From Flammeovirgaceae bacterium (lineage in GTDB: Bacteria > Bacteroidota > Bacteroidia > Cytophagales > Cyclobacteriaceae): a DNA stretch of 64,000 bases. The position numbers and the translations under genes are program-made. Shown one piece after another: positions 8,116 through 16,672 of this stretch. The stretch spans positions 1,712,501-1,776,500 of the forward strand of contig JACJYU010000001.1 of the NCBI GenBank assembly GCA_020635915.1. The letters are read 5' to 3'. The notes beneath the pieces are model-generated. The model ran no database searches, was not told the DNA's origin, and saw nothing but the letters and a program-made list of their open reading frames with translations. Position 1 is the first letter of the stretch. Each line of letters begins with the position of its first letter.

Positions 8116-8361
8116 CGGGGGCTTGCCTGGCACCTCTTTTTCCTGTACCGGTTGAGGGCTGGTGGCCTGTTTGTAGTGCTGGTCATACCAGGCTTCGTAA
8201 TGACGGTATTGCACACAGTCCGTCATCAACTCGGTGTCCCTCAAAATTTTTATAATATTGTCTGTAGGAAGGGCCTGGGCAAACAGTTTCCTTTGGTCCA
8301 CGGGCAGTTTTGAAATTCGTATGTACTCAATGCCCTTATAGTTCTCAGCCAACACTTTCAT
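8083..8361 (-). CDS. Small conserved-looking hypothetical protein
   Basis: A 92-residue soluble protein starting MKVLAENYKGIEYIRISKLP and continuing with 'LPVDQRKLFAQALPTDNIIKILRDTELMTDCVQYRHYEAWYDQHY'. The compact, mixed charged/aromatic composition and ordinary codon use suggest a genuine gene. I do not recognise a named domain, though the sequence looks like a Cytophagales-restricted family. The last 13 residues are proline-rich (PGKPPLIPNPLRDNL) and lie in the 33 bp overlap with the convergent VOC gene. The start at ATG 8361 is preferred over an upstream TTG. Confidence 0.65.
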   Translation of the reverse strand: MKVLAENYKGIEYIRISKLPVDQRKLFAQALPTDNIIKILRDTELMTDCVQYRHYEAWYDQHYKQATSPQPVQEKEVPGKPPLIPNPLRDNL

Positions 8362-8464
8362 AGATGCCAACAATGTACAACAATTAATACCACACGTCCT
8401 CCCAGGTAACCGAATAGTTTGTTTGCGGATGGAATTTAAACCACAAAAACCCAGTTTTCAAAAT

Positions 8465-9379
8465 ATGAATGTGATAAAAGCGGTTCCATTTTCCCTGGTG
8501 GTAGCTTGCTTATCCAGCAGTTGCAATCCCCCGGCCATGGCACCAGGCGAAGCGGGGCTATACGATAGCATTGCCTTTAAAGATTATTGGTATGCCGGTA
8601 AGGCCGAGGTAAATGCCTATAACCTGGACCAGTCGCGATATGGTGAAAACCGCCCGGGCAAAGCCATGCTCATCTTTGTTACCGAGGGGTTTTCCAAAAG
8701 CAAGCAGGTAAAGCTCGACCACCCGGAAGCCGCGGGCGATGACAAAGTCACGGTGATGAAACTCAACTACACCAAGAACTTTGTCACTGGCATTTACCCG
8801 TATTCCATGATGCTGTCGGCCTTTACCCCGGTGAGCAGGAACCAATATCCCAACACATTGAAAGTGACCATGTCCTCGCAGGAGTGGTGCGGGCAAGTGT
8901 TTTCACAAATGAACTTGGCCGGCAACCAATATGAAGTGACGGGCTACTCTTACTTTGAGCAGGAGGGCGACAATCATTTTAAGTTTGACAAAACACTTCT
9001 TGAAGACGAGCTTTTCAACCTCATCCGTTTGGACCCCGGCCATATTCCCCTGGGCAAAATCAAAATATTCCCCGGCCTGTTCTTTGCCCGGCTGGGGCAC
9101 GAAAACCCAATGCCGGTGGAGGCCACCTTGTCGAAGGAGGCCGGTGACCGTGAAACCACCTATAAGGTACAGTATGAGGAGCGCCTGTTGACCATACATG
9201 TGGCCAATGAATTTCCCTATAAAATCCTGGGGTGGGAGGAGGAATTTGTGGAGGGGGGAAAGAAAATGTACACAAAGGCCATCTTGGACAAGACCTTGTA
9301 CACCGATTACTGGCGCAAAAACAAAAATGAATTCCTTTACTTGCGCGATTCTTTAGGACTTTCTTCAACCAACTATTGA
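8465..9379 (+). CDS. Conserved Bacteroidota lipoprotein of unknown function
   Basis: A 304-residue lipoprotein (signal MNVIKAVPFSLVVACLSSSC, Cys20). The body begins FKDYWYAGKAEVNAYNLDQSRYGENRPGKA, a signature I associate with a widespread Bacteroidota family; some database members carry the misleading label 'septum formation inhibitor Maf', but nothing here resembles the Maf pyrophosphatase. Composition suggests an all-beta fold. It is followed 2 bp after its stop by the class V aminotransferase, then by an EamA transporter, so the three probably form one operon. The role is unknown. Confidence 0.75.
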   Translation: MNVIKAVPFSLVVACLSSSCNPPAMAPGEAGLYDSIAFKDYWYAGKAEVNAYNLDQSRYGENRPGKAMLIFVTEGFSKSKQVKLDHPEAAGDDKVTVMKLNYTKNFVTGIYPYSMMLSAFTPVSRNQYPNTLKVTMSSQEWCGQVFSQMNLAGNQYEVTGYSYFEQEGDNHFKFDKTLLEDELFNLIRLDPGHIPLGKIKIFPGLFFARLGHENPMPVEATLSKEAGDRETTYKVQYEERLLTIHVANEFPYKILGWEEEFVEGGKKMYTKAILDKTLYTDYWRKNKNEFLYLRDSLGLSSTNY

Positions 9380-9381
9380 AC

Positions 9382-10530
9382 ATGCTTTCCCTTCAACGCT
9401 CCAAATTTTCATTGCCTGCAGGAACCACCTACCTCAATTGTGCCTATATGTCACCGATGTTAAAGCGCGTGGAAAAGGCCGGGGTCGCTGGGATAAAAGG
9501 CAAACGCAACCCGCTCGGTATTTCCCCAAAGGAGTTCTTTGCCACAGGGGAGATGATAAGGCAACAATTTGCAAAACTGGTAGGCTGCAAGGACCCAAAG
9601 CGGATAGCGATTGTCCCTTCCGTGTCTTACGGCATGGCCAATGCCGCGCACAACATTAAATTAAGCCCACGTGAAAAGGTGCTGGTAATGGGGGAACAAT
9701 TCCCAAGCAACTACTATCCCTGGCAAAGGCTTTGCCTCGACCACGGTGCCCGGCTGGAAACCGTTGCCCCCCCACCAACAAATACCGGCCGGGGCAAAAT
9801 ATGGAATGAACGGGTACTGGACGCCATCGACAAAGACACGCGGGTGGTGGCAATGGGCAACGTCCATTGGGCAGACGGCACTTTGTTCAACTTGAAGGAA
9901 ATCAGAAAAAGGACACTGGAGGTGGGCGCACTGTTGTTGGTGGACGCCACCCAGTCCGTGGGGGCGCTCCCGTTCAACCTCCCCGGCATTCAGCCGGACG
10001 CGCTGGTATGTGCGGGCTATAAATGGATGATGGGGCCCTATTCGATAGGCCTTGCTTATTATGGCCCCTATTTCGACAAGGGAAAGCCCATTGAAGAAAA
10101 TTGGATCAACCGGTTGAACAGTGAAGACTTTGCGGGGCTCGTCAATTACGAAACCGCCTACCAACCGGGCGCCCTGCGCTATGAGGTGGGCGAGCACAGC
10201 AATTTCATCCTTGCGCCCATGATGCTGGAGGCCTTGCGGCAGGTAAATGAGTGGAAGCCCCGGAACATCCAGGCCTACTGTGCCCACATTTCCAGAAAAC
10301 CGGTACAATGGCTCAGGGAAAATGGCTTTTGGATAGAAGATGACAAACACCGGTCCAGCCACCTGTTTGGCGTCCGCCTGCCGGGGCACAAAGACATAAA
10401 AAAAACCAAAGCCAGGCTGAAGGAAAAAAATATTTCCGTATCCTATCGTGGCGATGCGATTAGGGTTTCCCCACACCTTTACAACAGGGAAAAGGAGCTT
10501 ATGGATTTTGCCAAGGTCCTGATCGGGTGA
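9382..10530 (+). CDS. Class V PLP-dependent aminotransferase / cysteine desulfurase-like
   Basis: A 382-residue fold-type I PLP enzyme. The PLP-binding aspartate and following residues are VDATQS (Asp188, Gln191), and the Schiff-base lysine is Lys214 in CAGYKWMMGP. The N-terminal TTYLNCAYMSPM and VSYGMANAA are typical of the class V (NifS/kynureninase-like) branch. There is no conserved C-terminal catalytic Cys loop of an IscS-type desulfurase that I can identify, so an aminotransferase or lyase role is as likely. The start is ATG 9382, 2 bp after the lipoprotein stop; the EamA transporter begins 3 bp downstream of its stop. Confidence 0.82.
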   Translation: MLSLQRSKFSLPAGTTYLNCAYMSPMLKRVEKAGVAGIKGKRNPLGISPKEFFATGEMIRQQFAKLVGCKDPKRIAIVPSVSYGMANAAHNIKLSPREKVLVMGEQFPSNYYPWQRLCLDHGARLETVAPPPTNTGRGKIWNERVLDAIDKDTRVVAMGNVHWADGTLFNLKEIRKRTLEVGALLLVDATQSVGALPFNLPGIQPDALVCAGYKWMMGPYSIGLAYYGPYFDKGKPIEENWINRLNSEDFAGLVNYETAYQPGALRYEVGEHSNFILAPMMLEALRQVNEWKPRNIQAYCAHISRKPVQWLRENGFWIEDDKHRSSHLFGVRLPGHKDIKKTKARLKEKNISVSYRGDAIRVSPHLYNREKELMDFAKVLIG

Positions 10531-10533
10531 CCT

Positions 10534-11460
10534 ATGGGGGAAAAACCTTCCGGATACCTGATTGGGGGCATACTGATAACCATTTTGGGGTCTATCTGTT
10601 TTTCCGCCAAGGCCATCTTTGTGAAGCTGGCCTACTTCGAAACGTCCGTTGATGCCATTTCCCTCCTTGCCCTTCGCATGGTTTTTTCCATTCCCTTCTT
10701 CATGGGTTCTGCGCTTGTCTCTTCGTCAAAAAAAGGGAATGTAAAGTTTACCCGGAAACAATGGGCCTACATTGCCGTTATCGGGTGCCTGGGCTACTAC
10801 GTGAGCAGCCTATTGGATTTCCTCGGCCTCCAATACATTTCTGCCGGCATGGAACGGCTGATCCTGTTTATGTACCCCACGATTGTGGTGGTGATGTCCG
10901 CGTTACTCTCGAAAGAAAAAATCAAAACCAGGCAATGGGTGGCGTTGCTGCTGACCTACGCTGGCTTGGTGGTGGCCTTTACAGGCGAGGTTTCCCTCGG
11001 CTTGTCAAACGATTCCGATTTTTACCTGGGGTGTTTTTTGGTGTTTGCCTGTGCGGTAACCTTTGCCACTTACATCGTAGGAAGCGGCAAGCTCATCCCC
11101 ATCGTGGGGCCCGTTAAATTCAACAGTTATGCCATGAGCTTTGCCGGCATTGGCGTGCTGGCCCATTTTTTTGCCACTAGCGAGGTGTCGTTGTTCAGCT
11201 TCGAGGGCAAGGTATACCTCTTTGCCTTTCTTATGGCCATTATCTCCACCGTTGTCCCTTCCTACCTTCGCTCCGAGGGCATTAAAAGGGTGGGGCCGGA
11301 GACGGCCTCCATTGTCACCAGCATTGGCCCGGCCTCCACCATCATTCAGGCCAATATATTTTTGGGCGAGCCCATTTTCGCCCTTCAAATTGCCGGCACG
11401 GCACTCATCCTTTCGGGCGTTATGCTCATCAGTTGGAAGGCCAAAAGGAACCTGTCATGA
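10534..11460 (+). CDS. EamA/DMT-superfamily transporter
   Basis: A 308-residue integral membrane protein with about ten hydrophobic helices arranged as two EamA repeats; the first opens with ITILGSICFSAKAIFVKLAY and the end of the second contains GPASTIIQANIFLGEP. Relatives export amino acids, metabolites or drugs; the substrate is not predictable. It starts 3 bp after the aminotransferase stop, so it probably forms the third gene of the 8465-11460 operon, and might move a substrate or product of that enzyme. Confidence 0.88.
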   Translation: MGEKPSGYLIGGILITILGSICFSAKAIFVKLAYFETSVDAISLLALRMVFSIPFFMGSALVSSSKKGNVKFTRKQWAYIAVIGCLGYYVSSLLDFLGLQYISAGMERLILFMYPTIVVVMSALLSKEKIKTRQWVALLLTYAGLVVAFTGEVSLGLSNDSDFYLGCFLVFACAVTFATYIVGSGKLIPIVGPVKFNSYAMSFAGIGVLAHFFATSEVSLFSFEGKVYLFAFLMAIISTVVPSYLRSEGIKRVGPETASIVTSIGPASTIIQANIFLGEPIFALQIAGTALILSGVMLISWKAKRNLS

Positions 11461-11598
11461 AAAGGCCTTGGTGGCTGAATGCCCCAGCCCGTGGTTTTTC
11501 CTTTTCAGGCGGCCCTTGGAGGCATTCGGCAAGAAATTGTTCAATGGGATTGGCCGGCAGGATTATAATTTGTTAGTTACAGGACCAAAGAAAGAACC

Positions 11599-12252
11599 AT
11601 GAGGCCCATTTTGATTTGCTTCCTATCCCTGTTGCTCAGCGAAGGGCACGCGCAAAGCACCCAATACACCTTTGTGTTTTTAAACACGCGCCATGACAAG
11701 GCCGAACTTCCCAAAGAAGAGGTGGACAGCCTGATGAAGGGGCACCTGGCCAACATTCAGCGGCTTGCCCGGGAGGGGAAGCTTTTGGTGGCGGGACCGT
11801 TTGAAGGGGGCGGTGGCATTTTTATCTTTAACAGCAATTCGCCCGATACGGTAAGGCAGTGGCTGGGCACCGACCCCGGCATCCGGGCCAATCGGTGGCG
11901 GTTGGAAATGTTTCCGTATGTGCCCCGCGTGGGCTCTGTTTGTGCCGTGGCCCCCACCGTTGAAATGGTAACCTACACTTTCATTCGGTACATCCCCACC
12001 ATTACCAAATTCAATGTGCAAAAATCAGGGGAAACGTTTAAGAAGCACGAAGATTATTTAAAACAAATCGCCAGGACGGGCAATGTGGTGGCCGAGGGCT
12101 ACTTCCCCAATCGCGATGGCGGCATTCTGATAATGAAAGGCGAGGTGGATCCCGCCCTTATTGAGGCCGACCCGTCCATGTCGGATACCGTGTTCTCCAT
12201 TGAATACAAAAAACTGTGGGTGGGCAAGGGAAGTTTTTGTGAAGAAGGTTAA
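11599..12252 (+). CDS. Secreted protein with two tandem YCII-like domains
   Basis: A 217-residue protein with signal peptide (MRPILICFLSLLLSEGHAQ) and two ferredoxin-like YCII modules: residues about 21-110 (YTFVFLNTRHDKAEL... HLANIQRLAREGKLLVAGPF) and about 118-210 (MVTYTFIRYIPTITKFN... HEDYLKQIARTGNVVAEGYF). Each has the family's pattern of a substrate 'h...hl..i..la..G.lv..G.f'. YCII domains are usually cytoplasmic, single and 90-100 residues, so an exported tandem form is unusual. The function is unknown; cavity-forming dimeric folds of this type often bind small molecules. Confidence 0.75.
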   Translation: MRPILICFLSLLLSEGHAQSTQYTFVFLNTRHDKAELPKEEVDSLMKGHLANIQRLAREGKLLVAGPFEGGGGIFIFNSNSPDTVRQWLGTDPGIRANRWRLEMFPYVPRVGSVCAVAPTVEMVTYTFIRYIPTITKFNVQKSGETFKKHEDYLKQIARTGNVVAEGYFPNRDGGILIMKGEVDPALIEADPSMSDTVFSIEYKKLWVGKGSFCEEG

Positions 12253-12284
12253 TCCTACTTGCCAAAAAAGCGAACTATCTTGGG

Positions 12285-12305
12285 CACAGGTGCCTTTTAC
12301 CTGTG
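12285..12305. promoter_or_regulatory. Perfect inverted repeat upstream of ypdA
   Basis: CACAGGT (12285-12291) and ACCTGTG (12299-12305) form a perfect 7 bp inverted repeat with a 7 nt spacer, 17 bp before the ypdA start codon. No T run follows it, so it is not a typical terminator. It could be an operator for a dimeric repressor, or a 5' UTR hairpin. Confidence 0.4.
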
Positions 12306-12322
12306 TATGTAATGGTTAATAA

Positions 12323-13324
12323 ATGGAAGCGCACAAAAAATATGATATTGTGATCATTGGCGCAGGCCCCATCGGCCTGGCCTGTGGGATAGAAGCCAAA
12401 AAGGCAGGGTTGAAATACCTTATCCTGGAGAAAGGGTGCCTTGTCAACTCCCTGTACCGCTATCCATTCAACATGACTTTCTTTTCCACTTCCGAGAAAT
12501 TGGAAATCGGAGGGGTTCCCTTCATCTCCCATGGCCCCAAGCCCAACCGTGCCGAGGCATTGGAATACTACCGAAGGGTGGCGTCCAGTTGGCAATTGGA
12601 GATAAAGCTTTATGAAAAAGTCGAGGCGGTGCACAAGGCAAATGGAATTTTTGAAATAAGCACGGCAAAACAAAAATATCATTCGAAGGCATTGGTGTTG
12701 TCACTGGGTTTTTATGACTTGCCCTACCTGCTCCATGTGCCCGGGGAAGACCTGCCCAAGGTGAGGCATTACTATGACGAGCCTCATCCCTATTTCAATC
12801 AAAAGATAGTAGTGGTGGGCGCGGCCAACTCCGCGGTGGACGTGGCCTTGGAGACCTGGCGCAAGGGCGCTGACGTGACCATGGTCATCCGGGAGCCGGG
12901 GATAAAGGACACGGTAAAATACTGGGTGAAGCCTGATATTGAAAACAGGATAAAGGAGGGGGGCATCAAGGCCTATTTCAATTCCGAGGTAACGAACATC
13001 ACGCCCCACCATGTGGACATCAAAACACCGGAAGGCCCCCTTCAGTTGGAAAATGATTTTGTACTGGCCATGACAGGCTACCAGCCACCTTTTGATTTCA
13101 TGAAGTCGCTCGGGATACAATTTCAAAACGATGAGTACCATACGCCTGTGTACAACGAAGGGACCATGGAGAGTTCGGTCGACAATTTGTACCTGGCCGG
13201 GGTGGTGTGTGGCGGGCTAAAAACCAACAAATGGTTTATTGAAAACTCACGTGTGCATGCAGGTTTGATCATCGATGCCGTAAAATCAAAAACCCTGTCC
13301 GTTAAACAAGGACAGGGTTTTTAA
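12323..13324 (+). CDS. ypdA: YpdA-family putative bacillithiol disulfide reductase
   Basis: A 333-residue flavin-dependent pyridine nucleotide oxidoreductase. The FAD-binding motif is IIGAGPIG (11-18) and the NADPH motif is VVGAANSAVD (164-173). It lacks the CxxC active site of thioredoxin reductase, and the aromatic-rich loop after the FAD motif (NSLYRYPFNMTFFSTSEKLEIGG) is typical of YpdA, which reduces bacillithiol disulfide in low-GC Gram-positives and Bacteroidota. No other bacillithiol gene is in the window. The final codons coincide with a transcription terminator (13288-13322), so the C-terminus SVKQGQGF is encoded by the hairpin. Confidence 0.85.
   Translation: MEAHKKYDIVIIGAGPIGLACGIEAKKAGLKYLILEKGCLVNSLYRYPFNMTFFSTSEKLEIGGVPFISHGPKPNRAEALEYYRRVASSWQLEIKLYEKVEAVHKANGIFEISTAKQKYHSKALVLSLGFYDLPYLLHVPGEDLPKVRHYYDEPHPYFNQKIVVVGAANSAVDVALETWRKGADVTMVIREPGIKDTVKYWVKPDIENRIKEGGIKAYFNSEVTNITPHHVDIKTPEGPLQLENDFVLAMTGYQPPFDFMKSLGIQFQNDEYHTPVYNEGTMESSVDNLYLAGVVCGGLKTNKWFIENSRVHAGLIIDAVKSKTLSVKQGQGF
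13288..13322. terminator. Strong bidirectional terminator inside the ypdA 3' end
   Basis: AAAAACCCTGTCC (13288-13300) pairs with GGACAGGGTTTTT (13310-13322) around a 9 nt loop: a 13 bp perfect stem including A and T tracts on both sides. It therefore works for ypdA on the + strand and for the lipoprotein gene ending at 13345 on the - strand. The ypdA stop codon (13322-13324) overlaps the last base of the stem. Confidence 0.85.
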
Positions 13325-13344
13325 GTTCCTTGGCTTTCCGCTTT

Positions 13345-13881
13345 TTACAGGGCGTCTGCCGTTACCTTGGCATTTATCTTTACGGTAACGGTAAAGTTGA
13401 CCGGGCCATTGGTAAACTCCCCGGCCATGGTCACATCTACTGCTTTGTCCCCCTTAAGCTGGGCGGCCACTGCGTTCACTTCGTCCTGGCTAAGGTCCAA
13501 CTCCATTTCCGCGCCCGAGCCGGAGGCATCCGCCAGGTTAAGGCCTGAAATGCCAACAGTGCCCAGTTTGCCGTTCAATCCAAAAAGCACATCCCCGCTA
13601 AAAGTGGCATCAGGCGAGCCCACATAATTACTCACCATGTACGTCACCTTGTTAAGTGCAATTTTTTGTATTTTCTCTTTATATTTGGCCACCTCAGGGT
13701 CTGTGGTCGCATCCAGGGTAATGGTCTTGGCGTAGGAGCCGTTGCCATCCTCCACATTGAAGGACTCCTTGAATTCCGTAGAAAAGGAAATGTCGTCTGC
13801 TTTGTCAAACAAGTCGCAGGAAGCCATTATCCCTGCAACAAACAGTGTTGCCAACATGGAAATCAAAAAGCGGTTTTTCAT
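13345..13881 (-). CDS. Small lipoprotein of unknown function
   Basis: A 178-residue lipoprotein (MKNRFLISMLATLFVAGIMASC, Cys22) followed by CDLFDKADDISFSTEF and a body rich in Asp, Gly, Ala and Thr with alternating hydrophobic residues, consistent with a beta-sandwich. I do not recognise the family. Low complexity and acidity suggest a surface-exposed or periplasmic protein. It converges on the ypdA terminator. Neighbouring genes give no clear functional hint. Confidence 0.7.
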   Translation of the reverse strand: MKNRFLISMLATLFVAGIMASCDLFDKADDISFSTEFKESFNVEDGNGSYAKTITLDATTDPEVAKYKEKIQKIALNKVTYMVSNYVGSPDATFSGDVLFGLNGKLGTVGISGLNLADASGSGAEMELDLSQDEVNAVAAQLKGDKAVDVTMAGEFTNGPVNFTVTVKINAKVTADAL

Positions 13882-13927
13882 AACGTGTTTTTTTGTTGAT
13901 AAAGTTTTAAAACTACAAAATATGCAG

Positions 13928-14791
13928 CTAAGTGAAGTGTTTAATAATACATTTTACCTGCCCAAGGTAACTGTCCCCAAACAAAATGGCATGAACCAGC
14001 AGGGGATAGAGGTTATAAAGGTCTTTCCGTTCCTCAAATCCGCTTTCAAGCGGGAGAAGATGATGGTACGCCTCATAAAAAGGCTTTTCAAAGGCACCAA
14101 AAAGCATGGTAAAAGCTATTTCCGCTTCCCTGTGCCCAAAATACACGGCCGGGTCGATGACCATCGCCACGCCACGCCTGCTGCCTATTACATTGCCGCC
14201 CCACAGGTCCCCATGCAAAAGCGAGGGCGCCCCTTCCGGGAAAATCCCACCCATCCGGGCAAACATACGGTCAAAAGGCCCAAGCATATCATGGCCGATC
14301 CTTTTGGCCTGCACCAGTTTTTCCAGCAGTGGCCGAATCCGTTCATGCTCGAAAAATCCCGCCCAGGTGCCATGTTCCTTGTTGCTTTGGGTAAGGGGCC
14401 CTATGTAATTGTCGTACCCAAGCCCAAAGCTGGGCTGATGGTGGCCGTGCAGTTGCACCAGCCCGCTGCCCAACCCTTCCCAGGAGGAGGGGGTGAGGGC
14501 CCCCGGTTCAATGTATTCGAGGACCAAATACTGCCATTCGCCCGCCTCCCCTGCCGCCACCACTTCCGGCAGGGGCACCGTTTTTGTTTTGGACAAGGCC
14601 TCCAACCCGATTCCCTCTTTTTCGAGCATTCCCGGGCATCGGTCTTTGCCATTCCACTTAATAAAATAGTTTCCCCGTGAAGTAGTGATTTTCCCCGCCT
14701 CGTTTATGCAGCCTCCCGAAAGGTATTTGAAACCCTTTACCTGAAGGCCTAAACTGGTGGCAAGCGATTTTTGAATGACAGTGGGGACCAT
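13928..14791 (-). CDS. Fructosamine kinase family protein
   Basis: A 287-residue aminoglycoside-phosphotransferase-fold kinase of the fructosamine-3-kinase family. Key segments are the ATP-binding Lys45 (NYFIKWNG), the catalytic loop HGDLWGGN (193-200, base Asp195) and the metal-binding IDPAVYFGHREAE (212-224, Asp213), all diagnostic of FN3K/ketosamine kinases. Family members phosphorylate ketosamines on glycated proteins or metabolites, leading to spontaneous deglycation; bacterial substrates are often ribulosamines. Length fits the usual 285-300 residues. It is divergent from the amidohydrolase at 14859. Confidence 0.9.
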   Translation of the reverse strand: MVPTVIQKSLATSLGLQVKGFKYLSGGCINEAGKITTSRGNYFIKWNGKDRCPGMLEKEGIGLEALSKTKTVPLPEVVAAGEAGEWQYLVLEYIEPGALTPSSWEGLGSGLVQLHGHHQPSFGLGYDNYIGPLTQSNKEHGTWAGFFEHERIRPLLEKLVQAKRIGHDMLGPFDRMFARMGGIFPEGAPSLLHGDLWGGNVIGSRRGVAMVIDPAVYFGHREAEIAFTMLFGAFEKPFYEAYHHLLPLESGFEERKDLYNLYPLLVHAILFGDSYLGQVKCIIKHFT

Positions 14792-14858
14792 TCCTTTAAG
14801 GTACCGATCCGGTAAAATTAATTATCTTCGTTGTCTTAGCCTGCTGAAAAGAAATACC

Positions 14859-16583
14859 ATGAGGAAATTTGTCCTGCTGTTTACTGCAGTGCTCTTTGGA
14901 TGGGGGGCACAGGCACAATACAAGGCCCTTGTTGGCGGAACGTTGATCAACAGCAATGGGGACAAGCCCCTGGAAGATGCCATTGTGCTTATAAGCAAAA
15001 ACAAAATAGAAAAAGTGGGGAAGAGGGGGAAGGTTAAACTCCCTGAAGGCACTCAGGCAATTGATGTGACGGGCAAATACCTTGTTCCTGGCCTGATAGA
15101 CTCCCATGTGCATTTTTTTCAATCGGGCGGGCTCTACACCCGGCCCGATGCCATCGACCTGCGCAAAGTGGTGGGCTATGAAGAAGAGCAGGCCCAAATA
15201 CGAAAAAGTTTGCCATCAACATTTGCCCGCTATTTGGCCGCGGGGATAACCGCTGTCGCGGACGTAGGTGGTCCAATGTCGAATTTTGACGTCAGGGCCC
15301 TGGCCAATGGTACCCTAAGGGCCCCGCGCGTGGTGGTTGCCGGGCCGTTGATCTCGACTGTCGACAACCCAAAACTGGATATTGGGGACCCTCCCATCGT
15401 AAAGGTTTCCTCCAATGCAGAGGTGGACAACCTCGTGCAGCAGTTGGCCGGCCGCAAGGCAGACCTGATAAAAATCTGGTTTATTGTTTCCCCACAACTC
15501 AATTTTGAAGAAAACCTCAGGTTGATCCAGCGGACGATCGACCAAAGCCATGCCAGGGGCATACGGGTGGCCGTGCATGCCACTCAGTTGGCCACCGCCA
15601 AAGCAGCGGTGCGTGCCGGTGCCGACATCCTTGTGCATAGCGTTGACGACCAGGAGGTGGATGGGGAATTCATCACGCTGCTAAAGCAAAAAGGGACCAT
15701 TTACACCTCCAGCATAAGCGTGCTGGATGGCTATGTGCGCACCTTTGCCCAACAGTTCGACTTTGGCCCTGCCGACTTTGAAATTGCAGACCCCCATTTC
15801 ATGGGCTCGCTCTTCGACTTGCGCAAAATACCCATGGCCGAACTGCCCGAAAGGGTGCAGGCCTTGATGGCCAATCCCGGTGGCGCCCTCGATAATGCCA
15901 ACGGTCGCATCCACATGGCCAAAAAGAATTTAAAAACGCTGCAGGATGCGGGCGTCACCATTGCCACCGGAACGGATGCAGGGAACATTGGGACCTTGCA
16001 TGCCTCCTCCATGTTCCAGGAGTTGGCCATCATGGAGGATGCCGGGCTCTCCCCCAGCCAAATCCTGGCCAACTCCACCCTTCATGGCGCCATGCTGATG
16101 GGGAAGGAAAAAGAGCTGGGTTCCATAGAAGCGGGAAAGTTTGCCGACATACTTGTGCTGGACAAAAACCCATTGGAGGGCGTGGCCCATTACCGCTCCG
16201 CCTCTATGGTCATGAAGGACGGGGAGTTGTTCAGCCCTGAGGAATTGCTTTCCGCGGGCCCCGGGGAAACCGTGCAACGCCAATTGGTGGCATACAATGC
16301 ACACGACCTTGATGCTTTCCTTTCGGTTTATAGCAAGGATGTGAAACTATACAATTTCCCTAACGAGCCCATCCTTGAAGGCATGGAGGACATGAGGGGC
16401 AGGTATGCCACCCGGTTTGAAAGCAAAGGGTTGTACGCTGAGGTGGTGCACCGGGGCATCATGGGGGACTACGTTATCGACCAGGAGCGGGTGAAAGGAA
16501 TAGGGGCGTCCGAAGTGGAGGCCACTATTGTATTCCACGTAAAGGACGGGTTGATCGACAAAGTATGGTTTATTATTAAATAA
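14859..16583 (+). CDS. Secreted amidohydrolase with C-terminal NTF2-like domain
   Basis: A 574-residue protein: signal peptide (MRKFVLLFTAVLFGWGAQAQ), an amidohydrolase-1 barrel (about 21-460) and an NTF2/SnoaL-like domain (about 474-574). The metal motif is DSHVHFF (His83, His85), later ligands are in AVHATQL and VHSVDD, and TGTDAG is the closing Asp motif. The arrangement resembles imidazolonepropionase/prolidase-type secreted peptidases or lactonases. The tail (RQLVAYNAHDLDAFLSVYSK ... VFHVKDGLIDKVWFII) is a typical cone-shaped NTF2-like fold. The start at ATG 14859 is chosen for the signal peptide; the substrate is unknown. Confidence 0.83.
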   Translation: MRKFVLLFTAVLFGWGAQAQYKALVGGTLINSNGDKPLEDAIVLISKNKIEKVGKRGKVKLPEGTQAIDVTGKYLVPGLIDSHVHFFQSGGLYTRPDAIDLRKVVGYEEEQAQIRKSLPSTFARYLAAGITAVADVGGPMSNFDVRALANGTLRAPRVVVAGPLISTVDNPKLDIGDPPIVKVSSNAEVDNLVQQLAGRKADLIKIWFIVSPQLNFEENLRLIQRTIDQSHARGIRVAVHATQLATAKAAVRAGADILVHSVDDQEVDGEFITLLKQKGTIYTSSISVLDGYVRTFAQQFDFGPADFEIADPHFMGSLFDLRKIPMAELPERVQALMANPGGALDNANGRIHMAKKNLKTLQDAGVTIATGTDAGNIGTLHASSMFQELAIMEDAGLSPSQILANSTLHGAMLMGKEKELGSIEAGKFADILVLDKNPLEGVAHYRSASMVMKDGELFSPEELLSAGPGETVQRQLVAYNAHDLDAFLSVYSKDVKLYNFPNEPILEGMEDMRGRYATRFESKGLYAEVVHRGIMGDYVIDQERVKGIGASEVEATIVFHVKDGLIDKVWFIIK

Positions 16584-16607
16584 CAGGGCCGGCCTAAGAG
16601 GCCCATA

Positions 16608-16638
16608 TTGCAACCTTTGGGGGGCCAATTTGTCTTTG
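16608..16638 (+). promoter_or_regulatory. Candidate Bacteroidota promoter for the ABC permease
   Basis: TTG (16608-16610), 20 bp spacer, then TGTCTTTG (16631-16638), one mismatch from the Bacteroidota -7 consensus TAnnTTTG. The expected start of transcription is about 30 bp before the ATG at 16673. Confidence 0.4.
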
Positions 16639-16672
16639 GTTTAACGGTGAGTGTGGGTTCAAACTCCATGAC

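Noticed and set aside
8465..9379. Maf septum-formation inhibitor
   Set aside because: Database names of this type exist for similar lipoproteins, but the sequence shows a lipobox and beta-rich body with no Maf motifs.
16650..16672. tRNA-like T-arm (GGGTTCAAACTCC)
   Set aside because: The stem flanking the loop does not pair and no acceptor or anticodon arms are present; it is the leader before the permease gene.
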